NCBI RefSeq assembly: GCF_004683965.1
Contig: NZ_CP038436.1
Span: 1,116,001 to 1,180,000, forward strand
Length of the DNA stretch: 64,000 nt
Direction: 5' to 3'
From: Nocardioides seonyuensis
GTDB taxonomy: Bacteria; Actinomycetota; Actinomycetes; Propionibacteriales; Nocardioidaceae
The notes below the pieces were generated by a model. That model made no database searches and had not been told where the DNA came from. It worked only from the letters and a program-made list of their open reading frames with translations. A program made the position numbers and the translations under genes. Below, piece by piece: positions 9,336 to 18,332 of the stretch (position 1 is its first letter; each line of letters opens with the position of its first letter).

Positions 9336-10351
9336 AGGACGCGGGCGATCCAGGCGTCCGGGTCGAGGATCTCGGCCCTGCTCGGCAGGGTGTCGGGTCC
9401 CGACCAGACGGTGTTGAACTCGGTCATGCCGACCTTGTCGACGACGTGGCGCACGAACACCGCACCCTCGCGGTACTGGGCCATCTTGGCGTCGAGGCCG
9501 AGCAGCCGCCGCAGGATGCGGTCGAGCGTGCCGACACCGCCTCGGCGCTGGTTGAAGCTGGCGCGGATGGACTCGACGCTCGGGATCACCGACGGGCCCA
9601 CGCCGTCCATGACGACGTCGGCGTGACCCTCGAGCAACGACATGACGCCGGTGACCCGGTCGAGGACCTCGCGCTGCTCGGGGCTGGAGAGGATCTCGAC
9701 GATGCTCGTGTCTCCCCGGATGATCTCGCCGATCTTGCGGGGACCCTCCTCCAGGAACGCGCGCGGCTCGATCGCGTCGGCCATCGACTGCATCAGGTCG
9801 GTGAGGTGGCCGCGCAGCCACGGGTTGGCGGTGAACTGCACGCGGTGGGTCTCCTCGTGCAGGCAGACCCAGAGCCGGAAGTCGTGGGGATCGGCGGAGA
9901 TCTCCCGCTGGACGTGGACGACGTTGGGAGCCACGAGCAGCAGCCGTCCGGCAGGGTCGTGGAAGGGGTCGAACTGCCCCAGCACCTTGCTGCCGAGGAA
10001 CCCCAGCAGGAAGCCGATCTCGGCGCCTGTGACGCGTGAGCCGATGGCGCTGGAGAGGCCCTGCGGGACCCCCTTGCGCGCAGCGAGCTTCTCGATGATC
10101 GGCTCGAGGATCCGGGCGAAGCCGTCTGCGTTGGCCTGCACCCAGCCCGCGCGGTCTACGACGAGCACGGGTGCGGTGTCCTCGGGGGCGACCAGCCCGG
10201 TGAAGTCGCGCACGAGCCCCGTCGACCGAGCCGCGCCCTCGCGGAGCTCGGCGACCACGGCGGCCGCCTCGGCGCTGGTCGTGTCGGGGCCGTCACCGGC
10301 GATGCGGGAGGCGAGCGACACGGCGAAGTCCCAGTCGACCATCTTCGTCAT
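9332..10351 (-). CDS. Zincin-like metallopeptidase, DUF2342 family
   Basis: The 339-residue protein has the zinc-binding HEXXH motif as HEETH (residues 165-169) inside WVCLHEETHRVQF, and the DUF2342 pattern also annotated as F420-biosynthesis-associated or putative hydrolase. No signal peptide is visible, so it is likely cytosolic. It lies between dacB and tilS, with tilS start overlapping its stop, a conserved actinobacterial arrangement. The substrate is unknown; any F420 link is historical annotation, not shown here. Confidence 0.85.
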   Translation of the reverse strand: MTKMVDWDFAVSLASRIAGDGPDTTSAEAAAVVAELREGAARSTGLVRDFTGLVAPEDTAPVLVVDRAGWVQANADGFARILEPIIEKLAARKGVPQGLSSAIGSRVTGAEIGFLLGFLGSKVLGQFDPFHDPAGRLLLVAPNVVHVQREISADPHDFRLWVCLHEETHRVQFTANPWLRGHLTDLMQSMADAIEPRAFLEEGPRKIGEIIRGDTSIVEILSSPEQREVLDRVTGVMSLLEGHADVVMDGVGPSVIPSVESIRASFNQRRGGVGTLDRILRRLLGLDAKMAQYREGAVFVRHVVDKVGMTEFNTVWSGPDTLPSRAEILDPDAWIARVL

Positions 10352-10374
10352 TGAGCCAACCTAGCCCGGGGGCC

Positions 10375-11871
10375 CTATCCGGAGGCGGCGCAGCGGCAGG
10401 CGGCGAGCGCGGCAGCGGCCTGGTCGATCGCCTCCTGGGCGTCGAGGCCGTCGGCCTCGGCGACCTTGTCGGCCGCGACCACGAAGGCCATCACCACCCC
10501 GTCGCGCCCGGTGGCCAGCCCGGCGAGCGCGTGCACGCCGGTGAGGGTGCCGGTCTTGGCGCGCACCACGCCCCGCGCGGCCTTCGGCCCCTCGTCGAAC
10601 CGGTAGGTCAGCGAGCCGGTGAAGGCCGCGACCGGTAGGCCGGTCACAGCGCTGCGGAGCGGCCCACCCTCGCTGCCGGCCACCCGGCGGAGCACGGCGA
10701 GGACGGTCGCGGCGGACACGCGGTTCTGGCGCGACAGCCCGGAGCCGTCGTACAGCCGCAGCCCGGACGTGTCGATGCCCCAGCCCTGCAGGGTGGTCCC
10801 GACCCCGGCCGCACCGGCCGCGAACGAGCCGGTGCCCGAGGTGGCGAGCCCGACGTGGTGACCGAGGACCTCGGCACCCTCGTTGTCGCTGACGTCGAGG
10901 ACGCGCTCGGCGATGTCACCGAGCCTGGCGCTCTCCACCGCGGCGAGCTCGGCGGCGTCGGGGGGTACGACGACGCGCGCCACCTTGCCGCGAACCTTCA
11001 TGCCGGCCTGGGCGAGACCGTCGGCGAACGCGCGGGCCGCCTGCAGGGACGGGTCGTCGGCGCGTGCGTAGCCGTCGGCCTCGCGACCCCCGTCGACCAT
11101 CAGGGCCGTGATCGGGCTGACGATGTCGTCGGGGACGTAGTCGGAGCGCCACCCGGCACTCGCGGTCGGGCCGGTGAAGAGGCCGTCGTCGTAGCTCACC
11201 CGCACCCGGCCGCTGCCGCCGAGGGCCTCGGCGGCCTCGCGCGCCAGAGTGACGACGTCGACGCGGGGCGGGAAGGCCGTGGCCGCTCCGTCCGGGGTGA
11301 GGGGCTTGCTGGCCAGGTAGGGGTCGCCCCCACCCACGAGCACGACCTCGCGCGGCGAGGTGCCGCTCACCACGCGCGTGGTGAAGCGCGCCTCGGGGCC
11401 GAGGTGCTCGAGCGCCGCGGCCACGGTGAGCAGCTTGGTGGTCGAGGCCGGCAGATAGGTGTCGGGCTTCTCGACCGACGTCCACTCGCTGCCGAAGGTC
11501 AGGTCGCCCACGGCGGCCACGACGTGCTTCCCGAGGTCGGGGTCGTCGAGCAGGGGCCCCAGCGCGGCCGCGACCGCCACCGGGTCGATGCGCCCGGTCG
11601 TGGGGAGGGCTGGGGCGATCACGGGTGCGGTCCACTCGGGCAGGTCCAGGCCGGGCGGCGGCGCGACGGCAGCGGGCTCGGTCTCGGGGTCGGCGGAGAG
11701 CCACGGCAGGTAGCGCGGACCGAGGTCGTAGCGGTAGGCGGCGACCGAGCCGCCCAGGAGTGCGAGCACGAGCAGCACCGGCAACCAGTGCGCCACGCGA
11801 CCAGGACCGGTGTAGTGGCGTACGTCACCTCGCACGTCCAGATCCCTCCTCGCTTCGCGCTCACGGGCCAT
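10375..11871 (-). CDS. dacB: D-alanyl-D-alanine carboxypeptidase/endopeptidase, PBP4 (DacB) family
   Basis: A class C-type penicillin-binding protein that trims peptidoglycan peptides outside the membrane. There is a signal or anchor helix at about residues 29-47, followed by a Pro-rich linker. Catalytic motifs are S-T-T-K in LPASTTKLL (near residue 143), SDN in LDVSDNEGAEVLG, and KTG in RAKTGTLTGV. A GTG four codons upstream (11883) is an alternative start; neither has a clear ribosome binding site. It is divergent from ppa across about 65 bases. Confidence 0.92.
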   Translation of the reverse strand: MAREREARRDLDVRGDVRHYTGPGRVAHWLPVLLVLALLGGSVAAYRYDLGPRYLPWLSADPETEPAAVAPPPGLDLPEWTAPVIAPALPTTGRIDPVAVAAALGPLLDDPDLGKHVVAAVGDLTFGSEWTSVEKPDTYLPASTTKLLTVAAALEHLGPEARFTTRVVSGTSPREVVLVGGGDPYLASKPLTPDGAATAFPPRVDVVTLAREAAEALGGSGRVRVSYDDGLFTGPTASAGWRSDYVPDDIVSPITALMVDGGREADGYARADDPSLQAARAFADGLAQAGMKVRGKVARVVVPPDAAELAAVESARLGDIAERVLDVSDNEGAEVLGHHVGLATSGTGSFAAGAAGVGTTLQGWGIDTSGLRLYDGSGLSRQNRVSAATVLAVLRRVAGSEGGPLRSAVTGLPVAAFTGSLTYRFDEGPKAARGVVRAKTGTLTGVHALAGLATGRDGVVMAFVVAADKVAEADGLDAQEAIDQAAAALAACRCAASG

Positions 11872-11936
11872 TGTGCGGGACACTGTTCCACGGCACTGCG
11901 CCCGGGCACCCGGGCCGGACGAGGTGGAGGTAAGCC

Positions 11937-12449
11937 GTGACGCAGCAGGACATCGAGGAGTTCTTCGAGTTCGACGTGGTCATCGAGATCCCCAAGGGCT
12001 CTCGCAACAAGTACGAGATCGACCACGAGTCGGGCAAGATCTATCTCGACCGGATGCTCTTCACGTCCACGGCCTACCCCGAGGACTACGGCTTCATCGA
12101 GAACACCCTCGGCCTCGACGGCGACCCGCTCGACGCCCTGGTCATCCTCCAGGTGCCGACCTTCCCCGGCTGCCACATCAAGTGCCGCGCGATCGGCATG
12201 TTCCGCATGACCGACGAGGCCGGCGGCGACGACAAGGTGCTGTGCGTCCCCACCCACGACCCGCGCATGACCCACCTCCAGGACATCACCGACGTGTCCG
12301 AGTTCGACCGTCTCGAGATCCAGCACTTCTTCGAGGTCTACAAGGACCTCGAGCCCGGCAAGTCCGTCGAGGGCGCCAACTGGGTCGGGCGCCACGAGGC
12401 GATCGCCGAGGTCCACGCCTCCTTCGAGCGCGCCAAGAACGGCCACTGA
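11937..12449 (+). CDS. ppa: Inorganic pyrophosphatase (family I)
   Basis: It hydrolyses pyrophosphate to phosphate in the cytosol, pulling biosynthetic reactions forward. The 170-residue length and motifs are standard: [11 protein letters not shown] near the N-terminus, the D-x-D-P-x-D signature DGDPLDA (61-67), and the C-terminal NWVGRHEAI. The GTG start at 11937 follows a GGTGGAGGTAAG ribosome binding region. It converges with the sigma factor gene, with 10 bases between stops. Confidence 0.96.
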   Translation: MTQQDIEEFFEFDVVIEIPKGSRNKYEIDHESGKIYLDRMLFTSTAYPEDYGFIENTLGLDGDPLDALVILQVPTFPGCHIKCRAIGMFRMTDEAGGDDKVLCVPTHDPRMTHLQDITDVSEFDRLEIQHFFEVYKDLEPGKSVEGANWVGRHEAIAEVHASFERAKNGH

Positions 12450-12459
12450 GCCCGGGGCG

Positions 12460-13350
12460 CTAGCGCGTGACTTCGCGTGCCAGCTCCACCGCCGCTCCCA
12501 GCCGCCCCAGCTTGTCGGGGTTGCGCACGACGTAGGCGTCGGTGATCACACCGCCGTTGACCGTGAAGGTCACGACCGCCTCCAGCTCGCCGGCCAGCTC
12601 CAGCCGCAGCGCGGGCGTGCCGTTGACGGTGACGACGTCGACCTTGCTGGACAGGTCGTAGACGCCGGCCAGGAAGCGCAGCACCTTCTCCGCGCCCACG
12701 ATCGGGCGCAACGCCGAGCTCTTCTTGCCGCCACCGTCGGTGATGAGCACGACGTCCGGTGCCAGCACGTCCATCAGTCCCTGGAGGTCGCCGGTCGCCG
12801 CAGCAGCGATGAACCGCTGGAAGACCTGCTCCGCGAAGTCCCGCGACACCTCGTTCCGAGGCCGTCGTGCCTCCACGTGCGAGCGCGCCCGGTGGGCGAT
12901 CTGGCGCACCGCGGCGGGTGACTTGTCGACGGCGGCCGCGATCTCGTCGTACTCCACCGCGAAGACCTCGCGCAGCACGAACACCGCACGCTCGACCGGC
13001 GGCAGCGTCTCCAGGACGAGCAGCATCGCCGTCGAGACGCTGTCGGCGAGCACGACGTCGTCGGCCACGTCCGGGGCCGTCAGCAGCGGCTCCGGCAGCC
13101 ACGGGCCGACGTAGTCCTCCCGACGCCTGGCATTGCCGCGAAGCTTGTTGAGCGACTGCCGGGTGACGACGCGCACGAGGTAGGCGCGCGGGTCGCGCAC
13201 CTCCTCGCGCGCGACGTCCGCCCATCGCAGCCAGGTCTCCTGCAGGACGTCCTCGGCATCGGCCGCGGAGCCGAGCATCTCGTAGGCGACCGTGAAGAGC
13301 AGGTTGCGATGGGCGACGAAGTCGTCGGTCGGCGAGTCGGTTGTGCTCAC
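12460..13350 (-). CDS. sigJ: ECF41-type RNA polymerase sigma factor (SigJ)
   Basis: Sigma-70 region 2 is at about residues 8-75 and region 4 at about 105-155, followed by a fused SnoaL-like C-terminal domain to residue 296. The linker carries WLPEP and the extension carries DGGGK, both diagnostic of group ECF41, in which the C-terminal domain replaces an anti-sigma factor. The GTG start at 13350 overlaps the stop of the upstream AhpD-like gene (GTGA). ECF41 factors usually control one adjacent partner gene, here the carboxymuconolactone decarboxylase-like gene. The promoter at 13931-13957 suggests autoregulation. Confidence 0.92.
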   Translation of the reverse strand: MSTTDSPTDDFVAHRNLLFTVAYEMLGSAADAEDVLQETWLRWADVAREEVRDPRAYLVRVVTRQSLNKLRGNARRREDYVGPWLPEPLLTAPDVADDVVLADSVSTAMLLVLETLPPVERAVFVLREVFAVEYDEIAAAVDKSPAAVRQIAHRARSHVEARRPRNEVSRDFAEQVFQRFIAAAATGDLQGLMDVLAPDVVLITDGGGKKSSALRPIVGAEKVLRFLAGVYDLSSKVDVVTVNGTPALRLELAGELEAVVTFTVNGGVITDAYVVRNPDKLGRLGAAVELAREVTR

Positions 13351-13922
13351 GCGTCCGAGGGTAGGGCCAGGGGCAGCTCGCACACGTCGCTGTAGCCCTG
13401 CGACGCCAGGCCCATGGCGGAGTTGAAGCGGGACCGCTCGTTCTCGATGGCCACCATCATCGTCAGCTCCACCACTGCCGCGTGGCCGAGCTGTTGGTCG
13501 AGCCGGGCGACCATCTCGTCGGTGACGGTGGGCGGGGTCGCGGTCATCGCCTCGGCGTACTCCATCACCTCGCGCTCGAGGTCGGTGAAGACCGCTGACT
13601 CACGCCAGCGCGGCACCTCCCGCACCTTGGCCAGGTCGAGGCCGTCCTCGCGGGCCATGAAGTAGCCGAAGTCGAGGCACCACGAGCACCCGATGACTCC
13701 CGCACTGGCCATCACGGCGTAGGTCTTCAGGTCAGGGTCGAGCTGCTTCCACCTCGCGACCTTCTGCTCGTGGGAGAAGGTCGCCCTCATCACCGGCTTG
13801 TTGTGGAAGAGCACGTAGGCGTTGTCGGGCACCTCGCCCCACATCCGCTTCGCGATCGTCCTGAGGGCGGCGCCGTAGCCGCCGCTCAGCTCTGCCTTGG
13901 GGACTCTGAATCTGCTGGTCAT
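13347..13922 (-). CDS. Carboxymuconolactone decarboxylase / AhpD-like protein
   Basis: The 191-residue, all-helical CMD-family protein has the redox pair CSWC (Cys79, Cys82) in GVIGCSWCLDFGYFM, typical of AhpD-like disulfide proteins rather than true decarboxylases. It is the usual type of partner gene for ECF41 sigma factors (the carboxymuconolactone decarboxylase, oxidoreductase or epimerase group). It sits first in a two-gene operon, directly behind the predicted ECF41 promoter. Its ATG lies so close to that promoter that the mRNA may be leaderless. A redox-stress role is inferred. Confidence 0.9.
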   Translation of the reverse strand: MTSRFRVPKAELSGGYGAALRTIAKRMWGEVPDNAYVLFHNKPVMRATFSHEQKVARWKQLDPDLKTYAVMASAGVIGCSWCLDFGYFMAREDGLDLAKVREVPRWRESAVFTDLEREVMEYAEAMTATPPTVTDEMVARLDQQLGHAAVVELTMMVAIENERSRFNSAMGLASQGYSDVCELPLALPSDA

Positions 13923-13930
13923 GCCATGGA

Positions 13931-13957
13931 GACACCGGCCGGTGCAGATCTGTGACA
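13931..13957 (-). promoter_or_regulatory. Predicted ECF41 (SigJ) promoter
   Basis: On the minus strand TGTCACA (13957-13951) is followed after exactly 16 bases by TGTC (13934-13931). As I recall it, the ECF41 consensus is TGTCACA, 16 bases, CGTC, so only one base differs. It points at the AhpD-like/sigJ operon, whose ATG is 9 bases past the -10 element. This implies sigJ autoregulation. Confidence 0.7.
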
Positions 13958-13974
13958 GGCGGACCCGAGGAGAG

Positions 13975-14649
13975 TCAGTCCTTGGTGGCGCGGAAGTAGC
14001 CGAGGCCGCCGCTCATCTCCAGGTGGACCTCGTCCGCACCCGCCTCGAGGAGCCAGGCCCGCGCCTCGGCCGCCGTGCACATCGGTCCGAGCACCTGGCT
14101 CATCCGGCCGAATGCGTGCACGAGGGCGTAGCGCCGCTGGAGGCCCCGGAAGTCACCGGAGAACAGGGCGCTGCCGGTGAGCACGCCACCGCGAGCGAGC
14201 ACCCGCACCATCTCGTGGATCGCTCGGCGCGGGTCGGGGAAGACGTGCAGCCCGGTGAAGGAGACCACCATGTCGAACGAGCCGTCGGCGAAAGGCAGGT
14301 CCCCGACGTCGGCCAGGGCGGTGGTCACCTGGTCGGCGACGTCGTGCCTGCGGGCGGCTGCCTCGGCTCGTCGGAGCATCGTGGGCGAGATGTCGGCGGC
14401 GACGTAGTCGAGCCCGCCGCCGGGGCGCAGGCCGCGCAGGGCGACGCCGCCACCCACGGGCACGTCGAGCACCCGCGCTCCAGCAGGCAGCTCGCCGATC
14501 TCCTCGGCGGCGCGGTAGAGCAGAGCGATGTCGCTGTCCAGCCCGAGCCTCCACAGCGGCGCCCCCAGTACCGGATGCTCGACGAGCAGCGGGTAGACCT
14601 TCGCCCAGGCAGGATCCTGGTCCCATCCGCCGACCAGCGGGAACCTCAT
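13975..14649 (-). CDS. SAM-dependent class I methyltransferase
   Basis: The 224-residue Rossmann methyltransferase has SAM motif I at residues 60-68 (VLDVPVGGG) and post-I region VAADISPTML. The motif IV region near 125-135 (MVVSFTGLHVF) follows. Resemblance is to UbiE/Menaquinone-type and actinobacterial phthiotriol-like methyltransferases, but the substrate is not identifiable. It overlaps the downstream end of the SDR gene by 4 bases, making an operon with the SDR and acyl-CoA oxidase genes. Confidence 0.82.
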   Translation of the reverse strand: MRFPLVGGWDQDPAWAKVYPLLVEHPVLGAPLWRLGLDSDIALLYRAAEEIGELPAGARVLDVPVGGGVALRGLRPGGGLDYVAADISPTMLRRAEAAARRHDVADQVTTALADVGDLPFADGSFDMVVSFTGLHVFPDPRRAIHEMVRVLARGGVLTGSALFSGDFRGLQRRYALVHAFGRMSQVLGPMCTAAEARAWLLEAGADEVHLEMSGGLGYFRATKD

Positions 14650-15311
14650 GACCCGTCGCCGTCGTAGCCGACGTGGGGCGTCCAGCCCTCCTGGGGCCGA
14701 GTGGCGGCGGCGTACAGCGCCTGAGCGACCGCCGGCGGCGCGAAGGGCCCCTCCTTGGCGAGGGCGCCGTTGACCTGGACCGCCACTGCCCGCACACCGC
14801 GCTCGGCGAGCGTCGCGTCGACGCTCGTGACGAGATTGCGCACGGCGGCCTTCTGGACACCGAGGCTGGGCGCCGCGGGCGATGGCCTCTCGGCGGCCAT
14901 GCTGCCCGTAACGAGCACCCGGCCCCCTGGGGGCATGAAGTCGATCGCTGCCTGCAACGCCGGCAGGAGCGGCGCGACGCCCAGGGCGAGGTCCTCGAAG
15001 AGCTCGTCCGGCGTCAGGTGGAGGACGTCGGCCTCACGCCACGCACTCGGGTTGAAGTGGAGCACGTCGATGCGGCCGTGGCGGCTCCCGATGTCGACCA
15101 TGAGCGCGCGGACCGCCGCCTCGTCGGTGAGGTCGACCCCCTCCGCGTCGGCGGAGACTCCCTCGGACGCGAGCGTCTCGGCGAGGGGCGCCATCTGCTC
15201 GGCGCTCCGCCCCACGAGCACGACGTCGTACCCCTCGCGCCCGAACCTGCGTGCCGTCGCCAGCCCGAGGCCGGGCCCGGCGCCCAGGACGACGTAGAGG
15301 GGGGAGGTCAC
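14646..15311 (-). CDS. SDR family oxidoreductase, atypical active site
   Basis: The 221-residue short-chain dehydrogenase-like protein starts at GTG 15311, overlapping the acyl-CoA oxidase stop as GTGA. The nucleotide motif G-A-G-P-G-L-G-L is at about residues 10-17. The catalytic region has a possible Ser in VTGSMAAE, but where the canonical Y-x-x-x-K should stand the sequence reads LGVQK, so the Tyr seems to be Leu. Either it is a non-catalytic or atypical SDR, or another residue serves. Context suggests lipid or acyl metabolism. Confidence 0.8.
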   Translation of the reverse strand: MTSPLYVVLGAGPGLGLATARRFGREGYDVVLVGRSAEQMAPLAETLASEGVSADAEGVDLTDEAAVRALMVDIGSRHGRIDVLHFNPSAWREADVLHLTPDELFEDLALGVAPLLPALQAAIDFMPPGGRVLVTGSMAAERPSPAAPSLGVQKAAVRNLVTSVDATLAERGVRAVAVQVNGALAKEGPFAPPAVAQALYAAATRPQEGWTPHVGYDGDGS

Positions 15312-17338
15312 GAGACAGCGTCCCGGCCGGGACCGCCCACCAGGTCGGCGGCCCGCAGCATCTCGGGCGGTACCCCGAACGCGTCCACGAGGTCGACCGC
15401 GATCGGGCGGATCTTGCGGCAGAGGTCGTTGACCTCGCGGCTGATCGCCTTGGAGCGGGCCGAGGAGAGCCGGCCGTGCTCCATGAACCAGCCCCGGTCG
15501 GTCTCGATCGTGGTGAGGGCGTAGAGGTCGCACAGCAGGTTGAGCGCGACCTTGAGGTCGCCGTCCTCGAGCTCCGCCGCCCTCGCGACGAACGCCTCGA
15601 GCACCAACCGCTCGGTGTGGGCGCGAGCGGTCGCGATCACGTGGTCCTGGACGCGGGAGAAGACGTCGCCGGGGTTGAGGCCCTCGTCGATGCCGCGCTT
15701 GAGCCGCCTGGCGACACCGGCGAGCATGTGCTCCTCGCGGAAGCGCAGCATCGCGAGCTGGTAGTTGGGATCGAGCAGCCCCGCCTCCTGGTCCCACTGG
15801 TCACCGCCGGGCAGCAGGTCGCGCAGCGACTGGAACAGCTTGTGGACCGCAGTGCGCTCGACCACGGTCTCGACGGCGATCCCCGCGACGAACCGGACCA
15901 TCCCGAACTGGTCCATGTCCTCGAACTCGGAGGAGTAGTCGGTGAGCAGCCCCTTGGCCACCAGCTGCAGCAGCACGTGGTTGTCACCTTCGAAGGTGGT
16001 GAAGACGTCAGTGTCGGCCTTGAGCGCGTCGAAGCGGTTCTCACTGATGTAGCCGGCCCCGCCGCACGCCTCGCGACACTCCTGGATCGTCTCGGTGGCG
16101 TGCCACGTGCCGAGCGCCTTGGTGCCGGCGGCCCGGGCCTCGAGCTTGCGCCGCTCCTGCTCGCTCTCGCCTCCGGCCTCGTTCGGGCCCGGACCCGAGA
16201 AGACGTCGTGCAGCTGCTGCGAGACGACGTCCTGGGCGAAGTGCAGGGCGTAGGTGCGGGCCAGCAGCGGGAACAAGCGGCGCTGGTGCATGCCGTAGTC
16301 GAGCAGCAGCGTCTCCTCGCCGTCGGTCGACGCCTCGAACTGGCGCCGCCGGTCGGCGTAGCGGACGGCGATGGCGAGTGCGACCTTGGCGGCGTTGATC
16401 GCCGCTCCCCCGACGCACACCCGGCCTTGCACGAGGGTGCCGAGCATGGTGAAGAACCGCCGGTTGGGGTTCTCGATCGCCGACTCGTAGACCCCCTCGG
16501 GCGTGACGTCGGCGAACTGGTTGAGCAAGGCCTCGCGCGGGACGCGGACCTGGTCGAACCAGATGTGGCCGTTGTCGACGCCGTTGAGCCCCATCTTGCG
16601 GCCGCAGTCCTCGATCCGGACACCGTCGACGACCTGGCCGTCCTTGCGGAGGGGTACGACGAGCGCGTGGACGCCGTGGCTCTCCCCCGCCACCTCCAGC
16701 TGCGCGAACACCACGGCCAGCTCGCCGTGGACGGCGGAGTTGCCGATGTAGTCCTTGCGGCTGGCGTCGTCAGGCGTGTGGATCACGAACTCCTGGGTGT
16801 CGGCGTCGTAGGTCGCCGTCGTCCCGAGAGCCTGCACGTTGGAGCCGTGGCCGAACTCCGTCATGGCGAAGCACCCCATCGTGCGGCCTGAGATCAGGTC
16901 GCGAAGGTGGGCGTCGTGGTGGCGCTTGGTGCCGAGCTGCAGGATCGCGCCGCCGAACAGGCCGAACTGCACGCCGATCTTGACCAGGACCGAGAGGTCG
17001 CCGAAGCCCATCGTCTCGAAGGCGGCGACGGACGCGCCGATGTCGGCACCGCCGCCGTACTCCTCGGGGAAGCCCATGCCGGTCTGCCCGGTCCCGGCCA
17101 TCTGGACCACGACGTCCTTGACGCGCTCGCGGAAGTCGGCGCGGCTCAGCTCTTCGGCGTCGACGAGGATCCCGGCGTGCTCGGCGAGGTTGTCACGCAC
17201 CAGCTGTCGGATCTCGTGGTACCTCCCGTCGAGGAGAAGGCCCAGCGCCTCGACGTCGACGACGGGCTGGGTGTAGCCCGGGGAGTCGGCGTGCTCGGCC
17301 TGGTCGTCTGACGTCACGGGGACCTCTGCGGTGGACAT
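15308..17338 (-). CDS. Acyl-CoA oxidase/dehydrogenase family flavoprotein
   Basis: At 676 residues it is much longer than ordinary acyl-CoA dehydrogenases (about 380) and fits the acyl-CoA oxidase architecture. It contains the flavin-loop signature CFAMTEFGHGSNVQALGTTA (about residues 150-170), a long middle domain, and a C-terminal ACOX-like helical domain. It introduces a trans-2 double bond into acyl-CoA in beta-oxidation, passing electrons to O2 or ETF. It leads a minus-strand operon with SDR and methyltransferase genes and is divergent from the sulfotransferase gene across 54 bases. Confidence 0.88.
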   Translation of the reverse strand: MSTAEVPVTSDDQAEHADSPGYTQPVVDVEALGLLLDGRYHEIRQLVRDNLAEHAGILVDAEELSRADFRERVKDVVVQMAGTGQTGMGFPEEYGGGADIGASVAAFETMGFGDLSVLVKIGVQFGLFGGAILQLGTKRHHDAHLRDLISGRTMGCFAMTEFGHGSNVQALGTTATYDADTQEFVIHTPDDASRKDYIGNSAVHGELAVVFAQLEVAGESHGVHALVVPLRKDGQVVDGVRIEDCGRKMGLNGVDNGHIWFDQVRVPREALLNQFADVTPEGVYESAIENPNRRFFTMLGTLVQGRVCVGGAAINAAKVALAIAVRYADRRRQFEASTDGEETLLLDYGMHQRRLFPLLARTYALHFAQDVVSQQLHDVFSGPGPNEAGGESEQERRKLEARAAGTKALGTWHATETIQECREACGGAGYISENRFDALKADTDVFTTFEGDNHVLLQLVAKGLLTDYSSEFEDMDQFGMVRFVAGIAVETVVERTAVHKLFQSLRDLLPGGDQWDQEAGLLDPNYQLAMLRFREEHMLAGVARRLKRGIDEGLNPGDVFSRVQDHVIATARAHTERLVLEAFVARAAELEDGDLKVALNLLCDLYALTTIETDRGWFMEHGRLSSARSKAISREVNDLCRKIRPIAVDLVDAFGVPPEMLRAADLVGGPGRDAVS

Positions 17339-17392
17339 GGGCCAAACCTAACCCGATCCACCAGCCGTCCGGGCGGTGCTAGGTTCGCCGCG

Positions 17393-18268
17393 ATGACTCC
17401 GCCGGCAGAGGGGCAGATGCCCTACAACTACGCGATCGTCGGCGTGCAGAAGGGCGGGACCTCGACCCTTGCGGTGACGCTGAACCAGCACCGGCTCGTG
17501 TGCCAGCCGCCCACCAAGGAGGCGCACTTCTTCGACGAGGAGGACTACGACTGGTCGTGGCCGGACTACGAGCGCGACTACACCGCTCCGCGCCGCTCCC
17601 CGGTCCACCGCATGGTCGGCGACGCCACGCCGACCTACCTCTACTGGCCGCACGCACTCGAGCGGATGCGCGCCTACGACCCGGCCATGCCGCTGGTCGC
17701 GGTGTTCCGCGACCCGCTTGAGCGACTCTTCTCCCACTGGGTCATGCTCCGCTCGCGCAACCTCGCCTGGCCCGACTGGCCCGGCTTCCTCACCGAGTGG
17801 CCGCACACTTCGCTGCCCGATGAGGTGCCTCCGGCCACCGAGGTGCGGACCATGCGGTGGCGGCACATGACCGGCCTGGCCCGGGGGTTCTACGGCGAGC
17901 AGCTCACCCGCGGCTTCCGGCTCTTCGACCGCGAGCAGTGGCTGCTGCTCGAGATGCGGTCGATGCTCGCGGACTTCCCGGCGGCCGTGAACGCCACGAC
18001 CGATCATCTCGGGCTGCCTCGCTTCGAGCGCGTCCCACCCCTGAAGAACTGGCACGCCGGCGCGGACGTCATCCCCGGCACGCCGCCCACGGCGGCGGAC
18101 CTGTCGGGCCTGGCCCAGCTCTACTCAACCGACCTCGCCGTCTTCGAGCAGCTGTCCGGCCTGGACACCTCGGCCTGGCCGACGCGTCAGATCCTCGACG
18201 GTCGCCTGGACCCGGCCGAGCTGGCCGCGCGGTTCGCCACCAAGGTCGCCCCGCCACCCGCCGGTTGA
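17393..18268 (+). CDS. Sulfotransferase domain protein
   Basis: The 291-residue PAPS-dependent sulfotransferase-like protein has the 5'-phosphosulfate loop QKGGTSTL (residues 18-25) and a 3'-phosphate-binding segment FRDPLERLFSHWVMLR (about 103-118). These are the two hallmarks of the heparan/N-deacetylase-type superfamily. A catalytic acid or base is not certain. In actinobacteria such enzymes sulfate glycolipids or other small molecules; the acceptor is unknown. Its 3' side ends at a strong REP-like hairpin shared with the convergent NlpC/P60 gene. Confidence 0.87.
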   Translation: MTPPAEGQMPYNYAIVGVQKGGTSTLAVTLNQHRLVCQPPTKEAHFFDEEDYDWSWPDYERDYTAPRRSPVHRMVGDATPTYLYWPHALERMRAYDPAMPLVAVFRDPLERLFSHWVMLRSRNLAWPDWPGFLTEWPHTSLPDEVPPATEVRTMRWRHMTGLARGFYGEQLTRGFRLFDREQWLLLEMRSMLADFPAAVNATTDHLGLPRFERVPPLKNWHAGADVIPGTPPTAADLSGLAQLYSTDLAVFEQLSGLDTSAWPTRQILDGRLDPAELAARFATKVAPPPAG

Positions 18269-18287
18269 CGAAGGACGCGCTCCCCCC

Positions 18288-18323
18288 GGTGGTTGAGGAA
18301 GGACGAAGTCCTTCCTCAACCAG
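18288..18323. repeat. REP-like hairpin, possible bidirectional terminator
   Basis: A perfect 15-bp inverted repeat (18290-18304 with 18308-18322; TGGTTGAGGAAGGAC, 3-base loop GAA) lies between two convergent genes. Its left half, GGTGGTTGAGGAAGGACGAA, recurs almost unchanged at 36471. It is therefore a dispersed repeat unit as well as a plausible terminator. There is no clear U-tract. Confidence 0.75.
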
Positions 18324-18332
18324 CGAACGTCG

